Below, in pieces: positions 11,296-23,569 of a stretch of 64,000 nucleotides of DNA (position 1 is the stretch's first letter; each line of letters opens with the position of its first letter). A program made the position numbers and the translations under genes. The notes under the pieces are model-generated. The model was not told the origin of the DNA. It saw nothing but the letters and a program-made list of their open reading frames with translations, and did not search any database. This stretch comes from Solanum dulcamara (taxonomy: Eukaryota; Streptophyta; Magnoliopsida; Solanales; Solanaceae), in contig NC_077240.1 of the NCBI RefSeq assembly GCF_947179165.1, positions 2,239,501 to 2,303,500 on the forward strand. Direction: 5' to 3'.

Positions 11296-12984
11296 TAGTA
11301 GTTTAACTACCAAATCATAAGTGCAACTCACTGAAGGGTGAATCCCTTCGGCAAATATTACATGATATATATAAGGTATATTTCAAAAATAATTATATAC
11401 ATAGATATATTTTGAAATTTATGAACATAATATTAGCGGTTGACTTAATTAATAATTGAAGGAGTTCAAAATCTACCAAACACTACATATTTATTTTTCA
11501 ATTTTTTTGACTATTATTTTTTTTTTGAATCCGCCACTTATGCAAGTATGTTATTCTTTCTATATCTTAGTACAAACTTTGTGCTTCTAAAAGACCTTTT
11601 TAGGAAGAGATTATGATACAATCAATTAAATAAGACCTAGTCCGTTTAATAAATCAACCTCGTAAACTTTAACTAATTTCTCAGTATTAATTAATTATTT
11701 ACAACTTAACAAGAAAAAAGATGCTTTATTTATTTTAATCTTACTTTTGGACAATCATGGTCTCGTTGATAATTTGTTGATAGGAGGATATTGCTTTCTG
11801 TGTTTCTTCTAGAATAATAATATTTTAAAAATTCAGAAATTAATTGCATTATAATTTATTTACTATTGTGTATGAGTGACTAAATATTCTGTCGGGATTT
11901 ACTACTATGTATGACATAATTAATTTTTCTGTTGATTCTGGCCAGTGGATAATATATGAGTATATTGAGTTGGACACCACTTTCCTTTTGATATATTCCT
12001 CCCTTTTTTTCCAGGATTATTTCTTATTTTTTATTTTTCTTTATTATTTATAATGGAGAAATCCTAAGTCTAACCCTCAAGACTAACTGGAGCTTGAGAC
12101 TCGGGATAAAGGGTCCATCCTTCTACACTTCTTCTCTTAAATTACAAATTGAGGTAGCAATGTTCGTGCTCCAACTTATTATTTAAAGTCACAAATTCCT
12201 CAATCTTTGCCACTTGTATTAAGCCTCGGGGCTTTCAAGATTATCATAATTAGAAAAACATCTTTTAATATCTACTTAATTATGAAGGGGGCGGGAGGAA
12301 GGGCTTGAGCCTACCTATCTTGATAGGACTTCTATAGTTGTATAAAGAACGGGAGTTATTGAAATGTTTTATATTACAATAATATTATATTCAATGTAAT
12401 TTTATGTAGAATTAAAATTTGAAAAAAAGTAATATATACGCAAACCTTTTATCTCTATCTTTTGTGGTTTCAACTAAACCCATAACTTTTATCCTAAATC
12501 TGGATTTCAACATAAAATTCACCAACATTATTGAAAAAATTGAGCCATGAACGCATAAAGGTGTGTTCACTGGTTGAAATGGAAATCTTTAATCCATAAA
12601 ATTAAAATTTTGGATCCGTCTCTATTGCTTCCGATAGACTCTGTCTCACAAGAGCTCTACTTAATTACTATGTTGTTTTGTTTTTTTCGATTTCTCACTC
12701 GATATCTGAATCTGTATTAGGGTCCGATTAAGTCTGGATTCAACATTGCAGGTAAATGGCTCTCGCCTCAAACTCGAAATCTCATTAAGGATGAAATAAT
12801 ACTTATCATTACACCACAACCTTGATTGGTAATTCCTACTATGTTGTTTTATTTGGTGGTTTCAAGAAATTAGAAGTGAAGCATTCCTTGTACTTTTAAT
12901 AGATAAAAGTTAACAGGCGGATGCACAACAGATATCTTCCCCTGTTAACAAAAGTTGAGTGGTGCAGGGACAAAAGTCACAAAA
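11296..12984. other. right part of duplicon A, no gene
   Basis: No coding region is supported. The block around 11640-11850 corresponds to duplicon B at 18290-18330 plus 19150-19300. A 'GATTTGTTGACACGAGGATACTGATT'-like segment (here GATAATTTGTTGATAGG, 11768-11784) recurs at 19198 and 58698. The stretch 12040-12980 has no recognisable content. Confidence 0.45.
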
Positions 12985-13030
12985 CTATTTTCATTTACAA
13001 GTAGAATTGCAACTGCTGCCGTTAGAGATT
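12985..13030 (+). pseudogene. AGPase large-subunit exon 2 scrap
   Basis: The sequence resembles the end of AGPase large-subunit exon 2 in this window (53318-53370). Matching words include TTTACAAGTAGAATTGCAACTGC and GTTAGAGATTTAT against the exon's CTTACAAGTAGAACTGCAAC and GTAAGAGACTTAT. It translates to a degenerate LFSFTSRIATAA. It lies within 30 bp of the stop codon of DUF4408 copy B on the opposite strand. No start, splice or full exon is retained. Confidence 0.6.
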
Positions 13031-13054
13031 TATGTTGGTACAAGATGTCTATGT

Positions 13055-13714
13055 TTATGTTGATACAACAGCTGAAAATAACTCTTCTTCCCTCAAGAAT
13101 CTTTGTTGTCTTGCAATGAAAGCCTCAACAGTTTTCCTAAATTCTTCACCGCTCATTTCATCCTCCACCGATTTTACACTGTCAGTGTGTATAACTTTCA
13201 AGCATCCTACTGTAGCCGATCGGATTAATTCTTTTTTAGGCTTCTCATTCTCATCATGCGACAAACTAGTAAAGCTGTCTGAATGGCTATGATGAAGTTT
13301 CTTTTCTACTAATCGTCTATGTACCAGAATACTCTGTTTCTTGCTCTGTTCACAGTAAGCCTCTTTGTTCATCGAACATTTTTGCTTGTACTCATCGTAC
13401 AAATCGATTTTAACATTGTTCGTGGAACAATCTTTAGTATTCGACTGTCCTGATTTCAAGAAGAGAATGAGGACAATCGTGTTTCCAAGAACAAAGACGA
13501 ATCGAGGACTAATGAGGGTAACACCGAGTCCCTTGAAATACTCGATCGAGAGCTTGAAAGTGAATGGCAATTGAATGGAAAATCTTGAGATTGCGACGAA
13601 AAATATGCACAACTCCATGAAACGGAATAATATTGTCACGCTTTGACGCTTTTTGTACCTTAATATAGCATTTGCTTTCTCTAATTTGATTTTGTGAAAA
13701 TTTAAGGATTCCAT
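13055..13714 (-). CDS. DUF4408/DUF761 domain protein, copy B (219 aa)
   Basis: This single-exon paralogue of copies A and C starts MESLNFHKIKLEKANAILRY. The DUF4408 segment and two hydrophobic stretches (about 30-55 and 85-108) keep the QLPFTFKLS loop that copy A has lost. The linker has only one EQSKKQSIL unit, so the protein is the shortest of the three. The C-terminus EEFRKTVEAFIARQQRFLREEE is the DUF761 motif. The frame is intact. A methionine four codons further upstream in another frame does not match the family and was not used. Function is unknown; membrane association is inferred. The stop codon lies about 25 bp from an AGPase exon 2 scrap on the other strand. Confidence 0.85.
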   Translation of the reverse strand: MESLNFHKIKLEKANAILRYKKRQSVTILFRFMELCIFFVAISRFSIQLPFTFKLSIEYFKGLGVTLISPRFVFVLGNTIVLILFLKSGQSNTKDCSTNNVKIDLYDEYKQKCSMNKEAYCEQSKKQSILVHRRLVEKKLHHSHSDSFTSLSHDENEKPKKELIRSATVGCLKVIHTDSVKSVEDEMSGEEFRKTVEAFIARQQRFLREEELFSAVVST

Positions 13715-13866
13715 TTGTTTTTTCCAACTTTCCTAATAAAATTTGGGTTTCAAGTGAAAGATGTTGATTTTTTATTTTTTATTTTTTTTGAAAGAAGATG
13801 AAGAAAAAATAGACCAATTATGTTTGCTTTGAGATTGTGGGGATTTTAGAGGCAACATTCGAGTGT

Positions 13867-13875
13867 TATATATAT
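13867..13875 (-). promoter_or_regulatory. TATA box of DUF4408 copy B
   Basis: The minus strand reads TATATATAA about 155 bp upstream of the ATG, at a position equivalent to those of copies A and C. The call rests on the motif and on paralogue conservation. Confidence 0.5.
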
Positions 13876-14652
13876 GGCAATAGAAGTATACAGTCTTACT
13901 TACTTTCTTTATTTATTTATTTTCTTTTGCTTGAGCCTTGAGGCATATTCAATTTCATTAGATTTGTGTCCGATATGCCTGCTAAGGGAATAAACCATAT
14001 TTCATTTATATAAATAGTCACTTTTGCAGAAGAAGTTGGTCATCTTTTTCAAAATTAAATCAGTATTCCAATATCTGAAAGTGGCACATAGTCTTGATGA
14101 GTTTAAAATCTGATAATTGGACTAGTGCCCTCAACTAAAAATTAAATTAACAAGGCCACAAAAATGGCTTCTTGATATGGATATTAAAGCATATCGTATT
14201 AAGAGGTTCTACATTATCAGAATGATCAAACTAATTTAAATTTATATCGATCGATAGGACTTTAATAAAGTGACATGCTTTTAAAATTCAAATTTAAGAT
14301 CATTTGTAAATAATAGATGTATTCTAATCGTTAAAATGGTTGAAATAGATTCTTGTCATTTTCACTTAATTGATGGGGTTTTAATAAGGTGATATTGTTT
14401 GTTACAAGTGGATATAATAATTTAGAATATGGTATCGGCATTTCCAACTCAATTATTTAGATAAAGAATGATTCTTGATTCTAATCATACACATAAAGTG
14501 ATGGACCCTAATTTTTAATTTGTTTTCATTTAACTTAGGAACCATAAAATTAAAAAGACCACAAGTGAGAAAGTCCAGTATGGATTATCCTATTATAGTG
14601 TTTTTGCACTAAATGGCCACTTGATGTCCTCGAATCTTGCCAGCATTACAAG

Positions 14653-15164
14653 TAAGAGTGTCAAAATGAACCTAAATATAGTTAACTCGTTCAATTCGTT
14701 CAAATTTTTATAGGTTGGGCTCAAGATAATTTATATTGAGTTCAATCTCAACTCATTCAAACTTTAACCCATTTAAAAAGAATCTTCAATTGAGCCCAAC
14801 TTAATCTCCAATTTCAACCTATTTTAAGACTCTTTATTTGCATTGGTGTAATGTATGTTCTCATATTAAATGTATGAATTACTATCTATTTTATATCTTT
14901 TATGATTAATCTATCCGTATTTAATTTTTTATCTTTATTTTCTTGAGTTGAAATTCAAATTGTGATCGTAAAAGATAAATAATAATATGTTAAAATTACT
15001 TAGATTAAGCGGGTCAAATTGGGCGGGTCATGACCCAACCCGAATTATAGCCCAACCTATTTGAGCCCAAAGCAAATTTGGGTGGTCATGACCCAGCCCG
15101 ATTTTTATTTCAATCCATTTTAATATTCTCAATTTCAACTCAACCCGTCCATTTGACACCCTAA
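14653..15164. mobile_element. hAT-type MITE in duplicon B
   Basis: The left end TAAGAGTGTCAAAATGAACC and the right end (read inverted) TTAGGGTGTCAAATGGACGG form imperfect terminal inverted repeats of a common Solanaceae MITE type. The interior has GGGCGGGTCATGACCC-type palindromes near 15010-15100. The homologous place in duplicon A (6700-6730) lacks the element. The target-site duplication is poorly preserved. Confidence 0.65.
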
Positions 15165-18100
15165 TTAAACGGATGCGAAGATACATGAATTAAGGAAAAG
15201 ATCCTTTATTTAAAAGATAATCAACAAGAGAGGAAAAATCAGAAAAAACTGTTTCAAGCTAATTTACATGTATCTCAATTAATTATCAATATTTATTATT
15301 TTCTATTAATATAGGTATCAAGTAATTGTTTATTAAAGCTTAGACGATGGAGAAGAAGCTATGCATGAAATATTTATTTTGTAAAGAATAATATAGTGAA
15401 TTAATGTGCGGCGAGTAATAATTTGAAAATTTTGTTATGTGGGGATGAGTTTGAAGACTTTTTTTTTTGTTGTTGTTGTTAGTTACACTTGATCATATTC
15501 CACATTCAATCCGCATGAATAATACCTAGCATAGCTTTGTATAGCTAATTAACATAACTTATATAGAGTATTATGGTGTAATTTTTTTAATACATTAAAC
15601 ACAAAACAACCTAATCTTTTATTTATTGGAAGTGAAGTGATTTTACAACAAATCAACACTACTAATTATCAATGAGGTGATCATCATACACTAAAAGGCT
15701 ATAAGCTTATCCATTTAGTGGGAATAATAAACATCCTGCTAAGTGTTACATTGATACTATTCATTAAGTAGTAGATTTTCGTTCATTATTTGGCTACTTT
15801 TTCTCCAATGAGGTGACTTGACACTTTGGACACTTTCAACTCAATAATATATATGTTACTTAATGTATTTCCAAGTGTCAAACTTATATCCAAGTGTACA
15901 TATTTTATTGGAAGTCTCACCTCCTGCCTTACAAACTACGAAATTGAATTTGTCACATTACAGTTTTCTTACTCTTTTTATTATTCTTTGTTCTAAACTT
16001 TCACACGAAAAATATATATCTTTTGATTATGGTGGGCACATTATGGTCGGTTTGATTTTACGTGACAATATATAATAAAAGATCGTTTTGTTCTTTGATT
16101 TTTTTAATTATCACTTTTAATATATGTATCAAAAAAAGATAATTATTTATTTTTCATATTTTATCATTCTCATTAATTACTTTTTTCTAAAGTATTTTCT
16201 AAGACCTAATATTAAAAATAATATAATAAAATAGTCACGTTAATTATTTTTTATTGATGAGTATGTTAAATTCAAATACCACATATAAAAGTGATGGAGA
16301 CATTAAACGGTTCCAACTTTTGGTCGATAAATTAGAAAAGAAGTAAAAGACCCCACTTCTTCTTCTTTTTTTTTTTAAAAAAACTCACATAATTCCTACT
16401 TTTTAACATCTCACTACTACTTTGTCTAAATCATTGAAGTTGAACCCCATATCTTCACCTTTTTGTTTGTTTTATTACTTCGTTTGCTTTAGTAATTGTT
16501 TCCTCAATATTACAAGAATAACATTCGGAGAAGTTATATATAAATTTAATAATTATATATGGCACTTCCACAATTACTTGTAAAATTGTCACCTATGATA
16601 TTGACTTCGATACATATAAATGGCGACGACATTAAATGTCATAAAACATACTTAAATTTCTTTTAATTATGAAAAAAAAATAAAAATACTGGTTATTGAG
16701 TTATTAATTAATGATATAGTATTTAGTCTTTAGTCATTACTCTTTAGTAAGAAACTAAACTTAGACCTTATCAAGGTTAGTTTGTACATATCGTTAAAAA
16801 GAAAAAAGGGGGAAAATAATTGTAAAGACATTATAGTTTATTTCTGAAAGGGAACTTACCTAAATATATTACATTTAAAAAATATTTATCATATATAGTT
16901 TTATAATTTTAATACATCTATATTGCATGTATGATTCACTTTTAATATATAATGTAGATTTTTTACCAAAACAAACCTAATATATTTTAAGATATTTATA
17001 ATACATTTTATATTACATGCAAAATTACTTTTATACATAGTGTAATACATTTTATATTACATGCATAATTCGGTGTTAATACATAGTGTAATTATTTTAA
17101 TCAAAACAAACATAATACATTTATAATAAATATATATTATATATATAATTCATTTTTAATACATAGTGTAGTTGTTATAAATGATAAAAAAAAAATTAAA
17201 TATGATATGGCTAGGGAATAAATAAAAAATATATTTAAAAACAGTAAATATTTTATAAATAAAACTCAAAAAAGATAATTATCCCTTTCTGGAATTCGAC
17301 AAAGTAGGGTGGGCCATGGGCCCCATTGAATGGGTCAATTCAATGAATGATTGGGCTTGAGGGCGGCTTTGGAGCCCCGATCCGTTGGCTCTATTTTCTT
17401 TTTGATTTTCTTTTTAAAAAGTTTTCATCAAAGGTCTCAATTTGCTTAATTATTTACATTATCAAACTGTTTGATGGATTAGTGGGAAACATAGAAAACT
17501 TAGTAGGCTCCAAATCTTTTAAGGATTTCAAAATACAAGATAAAAATCAAGATTAATATCTTATTCTTTCCTAACAATAGTTTAACAACAAAATTATGTC
17601 TAAATGCAATTATATTTTAAAAAGTCCTAAACATAAAACTGTTTTACATTATAAGTACAATTTTCTCGAACGTGTAAATATTTCTTAAAAGATAAAATCT
17701 TAATTGATTTTAAATATTAAAATTTTTGATATATTTTAAGAAAATATTTAATACATAAAATTTAGTTAATTTAAAATTCGAAACATTAGAAAAATAATTA
17801 AATGACTATTATTTTCATATGTAAACTCTATTTTAAAGGAATAAAAAGGTGAATGACATTTTGATATGGAATTTGTACTTTAAATATTTAATAATAATTT
17901 AATTTTAAACTTTTCATTTTACTCAGATGATTTCAACTCAAATTTTCTCTCTCTTAATCCATATGTTTAATGAAATACCATTAGGAAAATTGAAACAAAA
18001 TAAATAATATAAATTTAACTAAAGAGAGTAAATTTATAGTCTTTATAAGAAGTTGAATTTACTATTTAAAAAAATTGAATAATTTAATTCAAGATCTAAA

Positions 18101-18332
18101 ATATTTTATGGATTAAAAAAGAACAACATCTTTCTTTTCTTTTTTCAATATGTAAAGGTCTTGTACTTTTTCTTCCTCCCTTTTTTCCTCAATAATTTCC
18201 AAGTGAAAATAAAATCATAAATCCATTAATAAAAAAAAGAAATTGGGCCCAAAACAATAGCTTTATTAGCTTTTTACTCTTGAACCGCCTTCTTAGACTT
18301 TACCTAATTTCTTCGTACTATTAATTATTTAA
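15165..18332. other. upstream part of duplicon B, no gene
   Basis: I find no supportable gene. Blocks align with duplicon A (15885-15980 with 7915-8000; 17310-17490 with 8785-8960) and with duplicon C (16420-16520 with 38520-38610). The small frame at 17347-17556 lies in one of these duplicated non-coding blocks and is not conserved as a frame. Confidence 0.55.
16915..17175. repeat. degenerate AT-rich tandem repeat
   Basis: Words such as TTAATACATAGTGTA and TACATTTTATATTACATGCA recur about four times with spacing of roughly 50-80 bp. This is a decayed minisatellite without coding potential. Confidence 0.65.
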
Positions 18333-19142
18333 GGGATAATACACAAGTAACCTCTTAACTATAAGAGAAATTGCTAGGACATATTTTAGTTTTATTTTGA
18401 TTCTATTATTTTTCTAAATTATTTTAAAGTATAATAAACATACCATAAAATCTATATAATCACTCACATAAAGAGAAGTGTTTTATACTTGTCTTCACAG
18501 CAGTGCCATGTCAGCACACCGTCATATTTAGAAAAAATCTTTGGATAAAAAAAAATCGTCAAATATATTAAAAAAATATCAGATCTAAAAAAAATTAAAA
18601 AATATAGTTTTTAAGAAGAATTTAATTTAAATTATGCTCATCATATATTGCCAAAACTAAATTTCTAATATACAAAAAAATAAAATAATCTAATTTCATG
18701 TTGAGTGTTCAAGTAAAAAAGAAAAAAAAATTTGATATTATACAAATTCATGAAATATCTAGAAAAAGATCACTGACACTTTAAGTATAATGTGAAAAAA
18801 ATATTTATATTTCTAAAAATGATAAAATTGGGCTCTATTTAAAAGAAATTTTAATTAAAAAGATATCAACTTAAGTTTTAATGTTAACTACTTATGTGTA
18901 TTGATTAGTAATGAAAATGTCCAATTGAAAATGGACATGTGTCCAAATTAGTCAGATTTTATTCTTTTTTTTTGTCTCTCACTTGCTTAAAAGAGAGTGA
19001 ACACACTCTCTGTATTACCTCGGTTCTAAATGATGTGTTTATTATCTTTAAAATAATTCAGAGGGATAATAAAACCAAAGTAAAATTAAGGTGTGTTCTA
19101 ACAATTTCGATTATAATTGAGAGAGTACTTGTGTATTATCCC
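18333..19142. mobile_element. MULE-type MITE with 9-bp TSD
   Basis: The 810-bp element has terminal inverted repeats beginning GGGATAATACACAAGTA on both ends. A perfect 9-bp direct repeat, ATTATTTAA, flanks it at 18324-18332 and 19143-19151. The 9-bp duplication fits the Mutator-like superfamily. Duplicon A carries the uninterrupted site (ATTAATTATTTAC near 11686). No transposase is encoded. Confidence 0.85.
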
Positions 19143-20014
19143 ATTATTTAATCTTAATTACTTTAACTAATTTCTTCTAGCTTTTAGGCACGCATGGATG
19201 ATTTGTTGACACGAGGATACTGATTCTTTATGCTTCTTACTTTCTTATGCAACGATGCTTATTAATTACAAAAAAAATTGCATTATAATTGATTAATTGT
19301 ATATTATATATTTAGTTTTAACTTACTTAAGTAATGCTCTGTTGAATTTTCATGATCCTGAACCGTCATGATTGACACTCACACTTATCCTCCGGTGGAA
19401 GAATCACTATTACGTCCAAACTAACTGCAATCGCAAGAAAATAAATAATTTAAGGTACTAAACAAATTAAATATAAGAAAAAAGGTGTTGAGTTTCCATA
19501 AACTCAGCCAGTTCAACTAAACATGCGAAAATACCCCTAGAATTTGAAAGTCGATGTACCAAAATTCTAATGAAATGACATGTCTAAAAGAAGGGGATGC
19601 AACCCCAAAAGTCATAAAATAAATAAGTATTTGAGAGTCTAGTCGTGAGTGAAGGACTAAGAATAAGAAGAGTTCATGGTAGCCTGAAAGAACTGACTCA
19701 CCCCTGAACTCTGATCAACTAACGGTCTTCAATGCGAGGTCTCTTAACAGCCACCTGAAGATGTCCTGTACTCAACAAAAAAATAGCAAGTGCAATATTA
19801 GTAAACAAAGATAACGGTGTACTGGTAGAATCACGCGACTAGCCAATAAGTGAGATATGAGCAAGCAATTACAGCACAGTTAACACATATATACAGAGCA
19901 TCTTGCCACTCATCATCTCATAACCAGTACTTAAACATACTCGCAGACTAATAGTCCCAATTATCCTGCAATTTAAATAAAGGGTCCTATCATGTGACCT
20001 ACAACACCTGTTAG

Positions 20015-20131
20015 TGTGTTGGAATGTGACACCCGATCCAAGGTTGTGTCGGAATGTGACATTCGATCCAATCATGTGTCGAAACGTGACACCCGATCCT
20101 GTTATGTGTCAGAATATGACACCCGATCCAA
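20015..20131. repeat. GTGACACCCGATCC minisatellite in LTR
   Basis: Four consecutive units of about 29-33 bp each contain GTGT(T/C)GGAATGTGACACCCGATCC-like sequence. The related LTR at 40225-40335 has three to four units. The open frames here on both strands are products of the repeat. Confidence 0.85.
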
Positions 20132-21149
20132 TCAACCACAAATACAGTGAATAGTTCAACAGTCATATCTACCAAGAACAGTTTTAATTGCAAGCCATAG
20201 ACAATAAACAGACATTTCGCATGATTCATTTCATTTTTTCTATTCACATATATAGATGCATACAATGGAGCAATTAACAAGCATATATAATACATATGGG
20301 AAGACAAAACTATCACCTACCTCGAAATCCAGACTTTGGAACTCTAAACTGCTGGAGCTATCCCTTTTTGAATTCTCTTTGCTTGTTCTTGGTCTAAAAA
20401 TAGCCACACTTAATGCAAAGGATTAATAAAATGGCCTACTATATTTGAGTTATAACAAATTCCCTAACATTGGCCAAACTCATGCTCCTAATGCCTAACT
20501 AGGGCTTTTTCCACCATTAATTTCAGGCCAAAACCTCCCCCAACGATGATCAACCAAGATTCTAAGTTCTAAAAATCAAAATATAAGTTAATGGAGTAAT
20601 TAATTTACGTTTAACACAAAATATAGTGGAAAACTGCAAGAAATCGCCCTAGGTCGCTTCTGATCTCTTAAGAATGAAGTGGGATGACTAAAAATGGTTT
20701 TGGGACTTTTTATCGAACGGAAATAGAAACTCCGTGTTGAGTCCCAAGGTTCCTCAGTTTGCGACACACCCTCATCCCATAATGTTTTAACATCTATCAC
20801 TACTAAAAAAAATGCAAAAAGAGACCTAAAAAAAGAGACCTCAAAAAAAGGTTGCTAAAAAAGACCTCATGAGGTCTCCTTTTTTTAGTCAAATTTAGTC
20901 ATTGTCTTATAAGAAAGTAAATTGTGTATAAGGTTTTTACTTGTGTATAAACTTTTAAGTGCAGAGGTATAATCTAATTAAAGGTTCCAATCTCCAACGT
21001 CACCACAAACCCTTCTATCTCCAACCCTTAAAAAAAGTCGAGGTGTTTTTTCCTCCAAAAGTATAATTATTATATATATTACATTTTTTATTCAATGTAC
21101 AACACTTGCATTTTTTCTTAGGGTTTGTTTGAAATTTTAGAGTGTTCTT

Positions 21150-21840
21150 TAATATAATGTGTTTGTTTAACATAAGTTCAACACTAGTTGATCTTATAGA
21201 TGACAAAATATATTTTGTTGCAAGATCGATTTGTGTCCATCTCGTGTTGATACTTAGCTTTAATTTGGTAACAATGTGTTTGTTAAGCATAAGTACCATG
21301 TTAAGCATAATTACCATCACTAGTTGATCATATTGATGACAAAATTGATTTTCTTGCAAGATCAATTTGTGTCCATCTAGTGTTTTCACTTCGCTTTAAT
21401 TTGGTGAATAATGTGTTGGTTTAACATAAGTGACAACATTAGTCGATCCTATAGATGACAAAATTTATTTTGTTGCAAGATCGATTTGTGTTCATCTAGT
21501 GCTGACACTTAGCTTTAATTTGGTAACAATGTGTTTGTTTAGCATAAGTACCATCATTAGTTGATTCTATTGATGACAAAATTGATTTTCTTGCAAGATC
21601 GATTTGTGTCCATCTAGTGCTGACACTTAGCTTTAATTTGGTGAATAATGTATTTGTTTAACTAAGTGACAACACTAATTGATCCTATAGATGACAAAAT
21701 TGATTTTCTTGCAAGATCGATTTGTGTCAATCTAGTGTTGACACTTAGCTTTAAATTTAGGGATAATGTGTTTGTTAAGCATAAGTACCAACACTAGTTG
21801 ATCCTATTGATGACGAAATTATTTTTCTTACTAGAACGAT
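21150..21840. repeat. 119-bp minisatellite inside CACTA
   Basis: About six units are spaced 118-135 bp apart. They are marked by ATGACAAAAT at 21199, 21334, 21454, 21572, 21691 and 21811, and by GCAAGATCGATTTGTGT. Units are 85-95% similar by eye. The open frames here come from the repeat. Confidence 0.85.
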
Positions 21841-22525
21841 TATTGTTGTTTTGTTGTTGAAATAAGCTCAAATAAAATTTAATCAACCCTTAGTTTGATT
21901 TAGTTGTTTGAATTAATTGTTAGGAGTTAATGTAGTTAGCTGTTGAAATAAGTTCAAATAAAATTTAACTAACTCCTAATTTAATTTATTATTTGAAATA
22001 ATGTGGTTTAGTTGGTATATTTAGTTGCTTGAATTAGTTTAGAACTAGTTAGAGTTTACGTAGTTTAGTTGTTGAAATAAGTTCAAATAAAATTTAATTA
22101 ACCCCTAGTTTGATTTATTATTTGAAATAATATGGTTTAGTTGTTGGAGTTAGTTTAAAACTAGTTAGAGTTAATGTAGTTCAGTTGTTAAAGTAAGTTG
22201 AAATAAAGTTTATTTAACCCCTAGTTTGGTTTATTATTTGAAATAATGTGGTTTAGTTGTTGGAATTAATTTAAAACTAGTTAGAGTTAATGTGGTTTAG
22301 TTGTTAAAGTAAGTTGAAATAAAGTTTATTTAACGCATAGTTTGATTTATTATTTGAAATAATGTGGTTTAGTTGTTGAAATTAGTTTAAAACTAGTTAG
22401 AGTTAATGTGGTTTAGTTGTTAAAGTAAGTTGAAGTAAAGTTTATTTAATCCCTAGTTTGATTTATTATTTAAAATAATGTGGTTTAGTCGTTGAAATTA
22501 GTTTAAAACTAGTTAGAACTTAATT
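21841..22525. repeat. 116-bp minisatellite inside CACTA
   Basis: A second tandem family adjoins the first. The word AAAACTAGTTAGAG (with variants) begins at about 22041, 22157, 22273, 22389 and 22505, an exact 116-bp period. Other unit words are TTTAGTTGTTGAAATTAG and TTATTATTTGAAATAATGTG. Confidence 0.9.
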
Positions 22526-22539
22526 AATTTCATTTGTAG

Positions 22540-23243
22540 GAAAAGGAACTGGGGAGGCTAGTAACTCAAGCTAGGCATTCAAAGCTACACACACAAGGAA
22601 GAAGAAAAATCTTGAAGATCCTAATGTTTGGATTGAGCCATGAGCTGAACAAACCTATGTAATCTACTAATTTAAAACAACAGTTGCTTTATTTTCTAAA
22701 TTTATATTCTAATGTTATTACTGTTCAATTCAGAATCAATATCTTCAAGCCTTAGAGGATTTTCGTCAGACTCAGCCAGAAGATAACCAAGGCATGCCAC
22801 TTAGCCAAGAGCAGGCTGAGAGAATTTGGCTAGATTCAATTGGTGGTCCGAGTAGATATGGGTATGCTTATGGCATGCCACAACGGACCTTTCGTGAATA
22901 TCATTCTGAGCTAGAAGGCCTAGGTAGTTCTCTTGATGATGACATAAGGAAGACTAATTTGGCTATGGAAAAGAAGATTGATGAGCTATCTAGTCAAGTT
23001 GAAGCCTCTCAGACTAGGGAAAGGAGGAGGAACATAGAGTATGCGTGTCTTAAGGCCCAATTAGATGCATTACTTGCTTTTGGAGGGATTCTCCCTTGTC
23101 CTGATGATGTCACTTACCCTCCTCGATCTACTCCGTCTCGACCTACTCAACCTCCAATATATGGTCAACAAAGAGGTTTGATAGATGAGTCTAGTAGTGA
23201 AGAAGATGACGAGGATCATGTGAAAAACACACTCTTGCATTAG
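22540..23243 (+). pseudogene. CACTA-encoded protein remnant (Ptta/En/Spm type)
   Basis: Two exons can be read: 22540-22658 (acceptor TTTGTAG before it, donor GTAATC after it) and 22734-23243 (acceptor TTCAG). The second gives NQYLQALEDFRQ and then a 149-aa stretch with WLDSIGGPSRYGYAYGM. This matches the conserved G-G-x-x-R-x-x-x-Y-G-x pattern of plant Ptta/En/Spm transposon proteins. A predicted coiled coil follows, then an acidic tail (ESSSEEDDEDH). The first exon has two in-frame stops (near 22592 and 22640), so it is decayed. It is part of the CACTA element, not a host gene. The family call is from pattern recognition. Confidence 0.65.
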
Positions 23244-23569
23244 TGAACTTTGGAGTTGTACTAGATAATCTAATTCTACTTTATAGTTGTTTTATGTGAC
23301 TTATTATGTGTGTTGTGAATGCATGATAACTTTGGTATTCTATTATATATAACTTATGACTTTTATGATCTGTTCATTCAAATTCGATTCACTTTTAAGT
23401 TGTTTTTCATATTGAGTTGATTAGAGAATATTTAGTAAATGATTTGTTATATTGATATATTGTTGACAGCTCTTTGAGCTTGAATTAGCTGATTAGAATA
23501 TATATTGAATTAAAACGGTAGGTGGGTAGTTGTAAAAGAAACAATAAGCTGTCAAATTTATTTTCAAAA

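Noticed and set aside
13509..13727. Alternative upstream start for DUF4408 copy B (72-residue frame)
   Set aside because: It is in a different frame from the family protein and ends early; the MESLNF start is conserved in all three copies.
19869..20316. Minus-strand frames with repeated histidine/cysteine-like GCHI motifs
   Set aside because: They look zinc-finger-like but are translations of the GTGACACCCGATCC minisatellite in two frames.
21015..21389. 124-residue minus-strand frame in the CACTA element
   Set aside because: It reads through the 119-bp minisatellite; the repeated segments are not a protein family.
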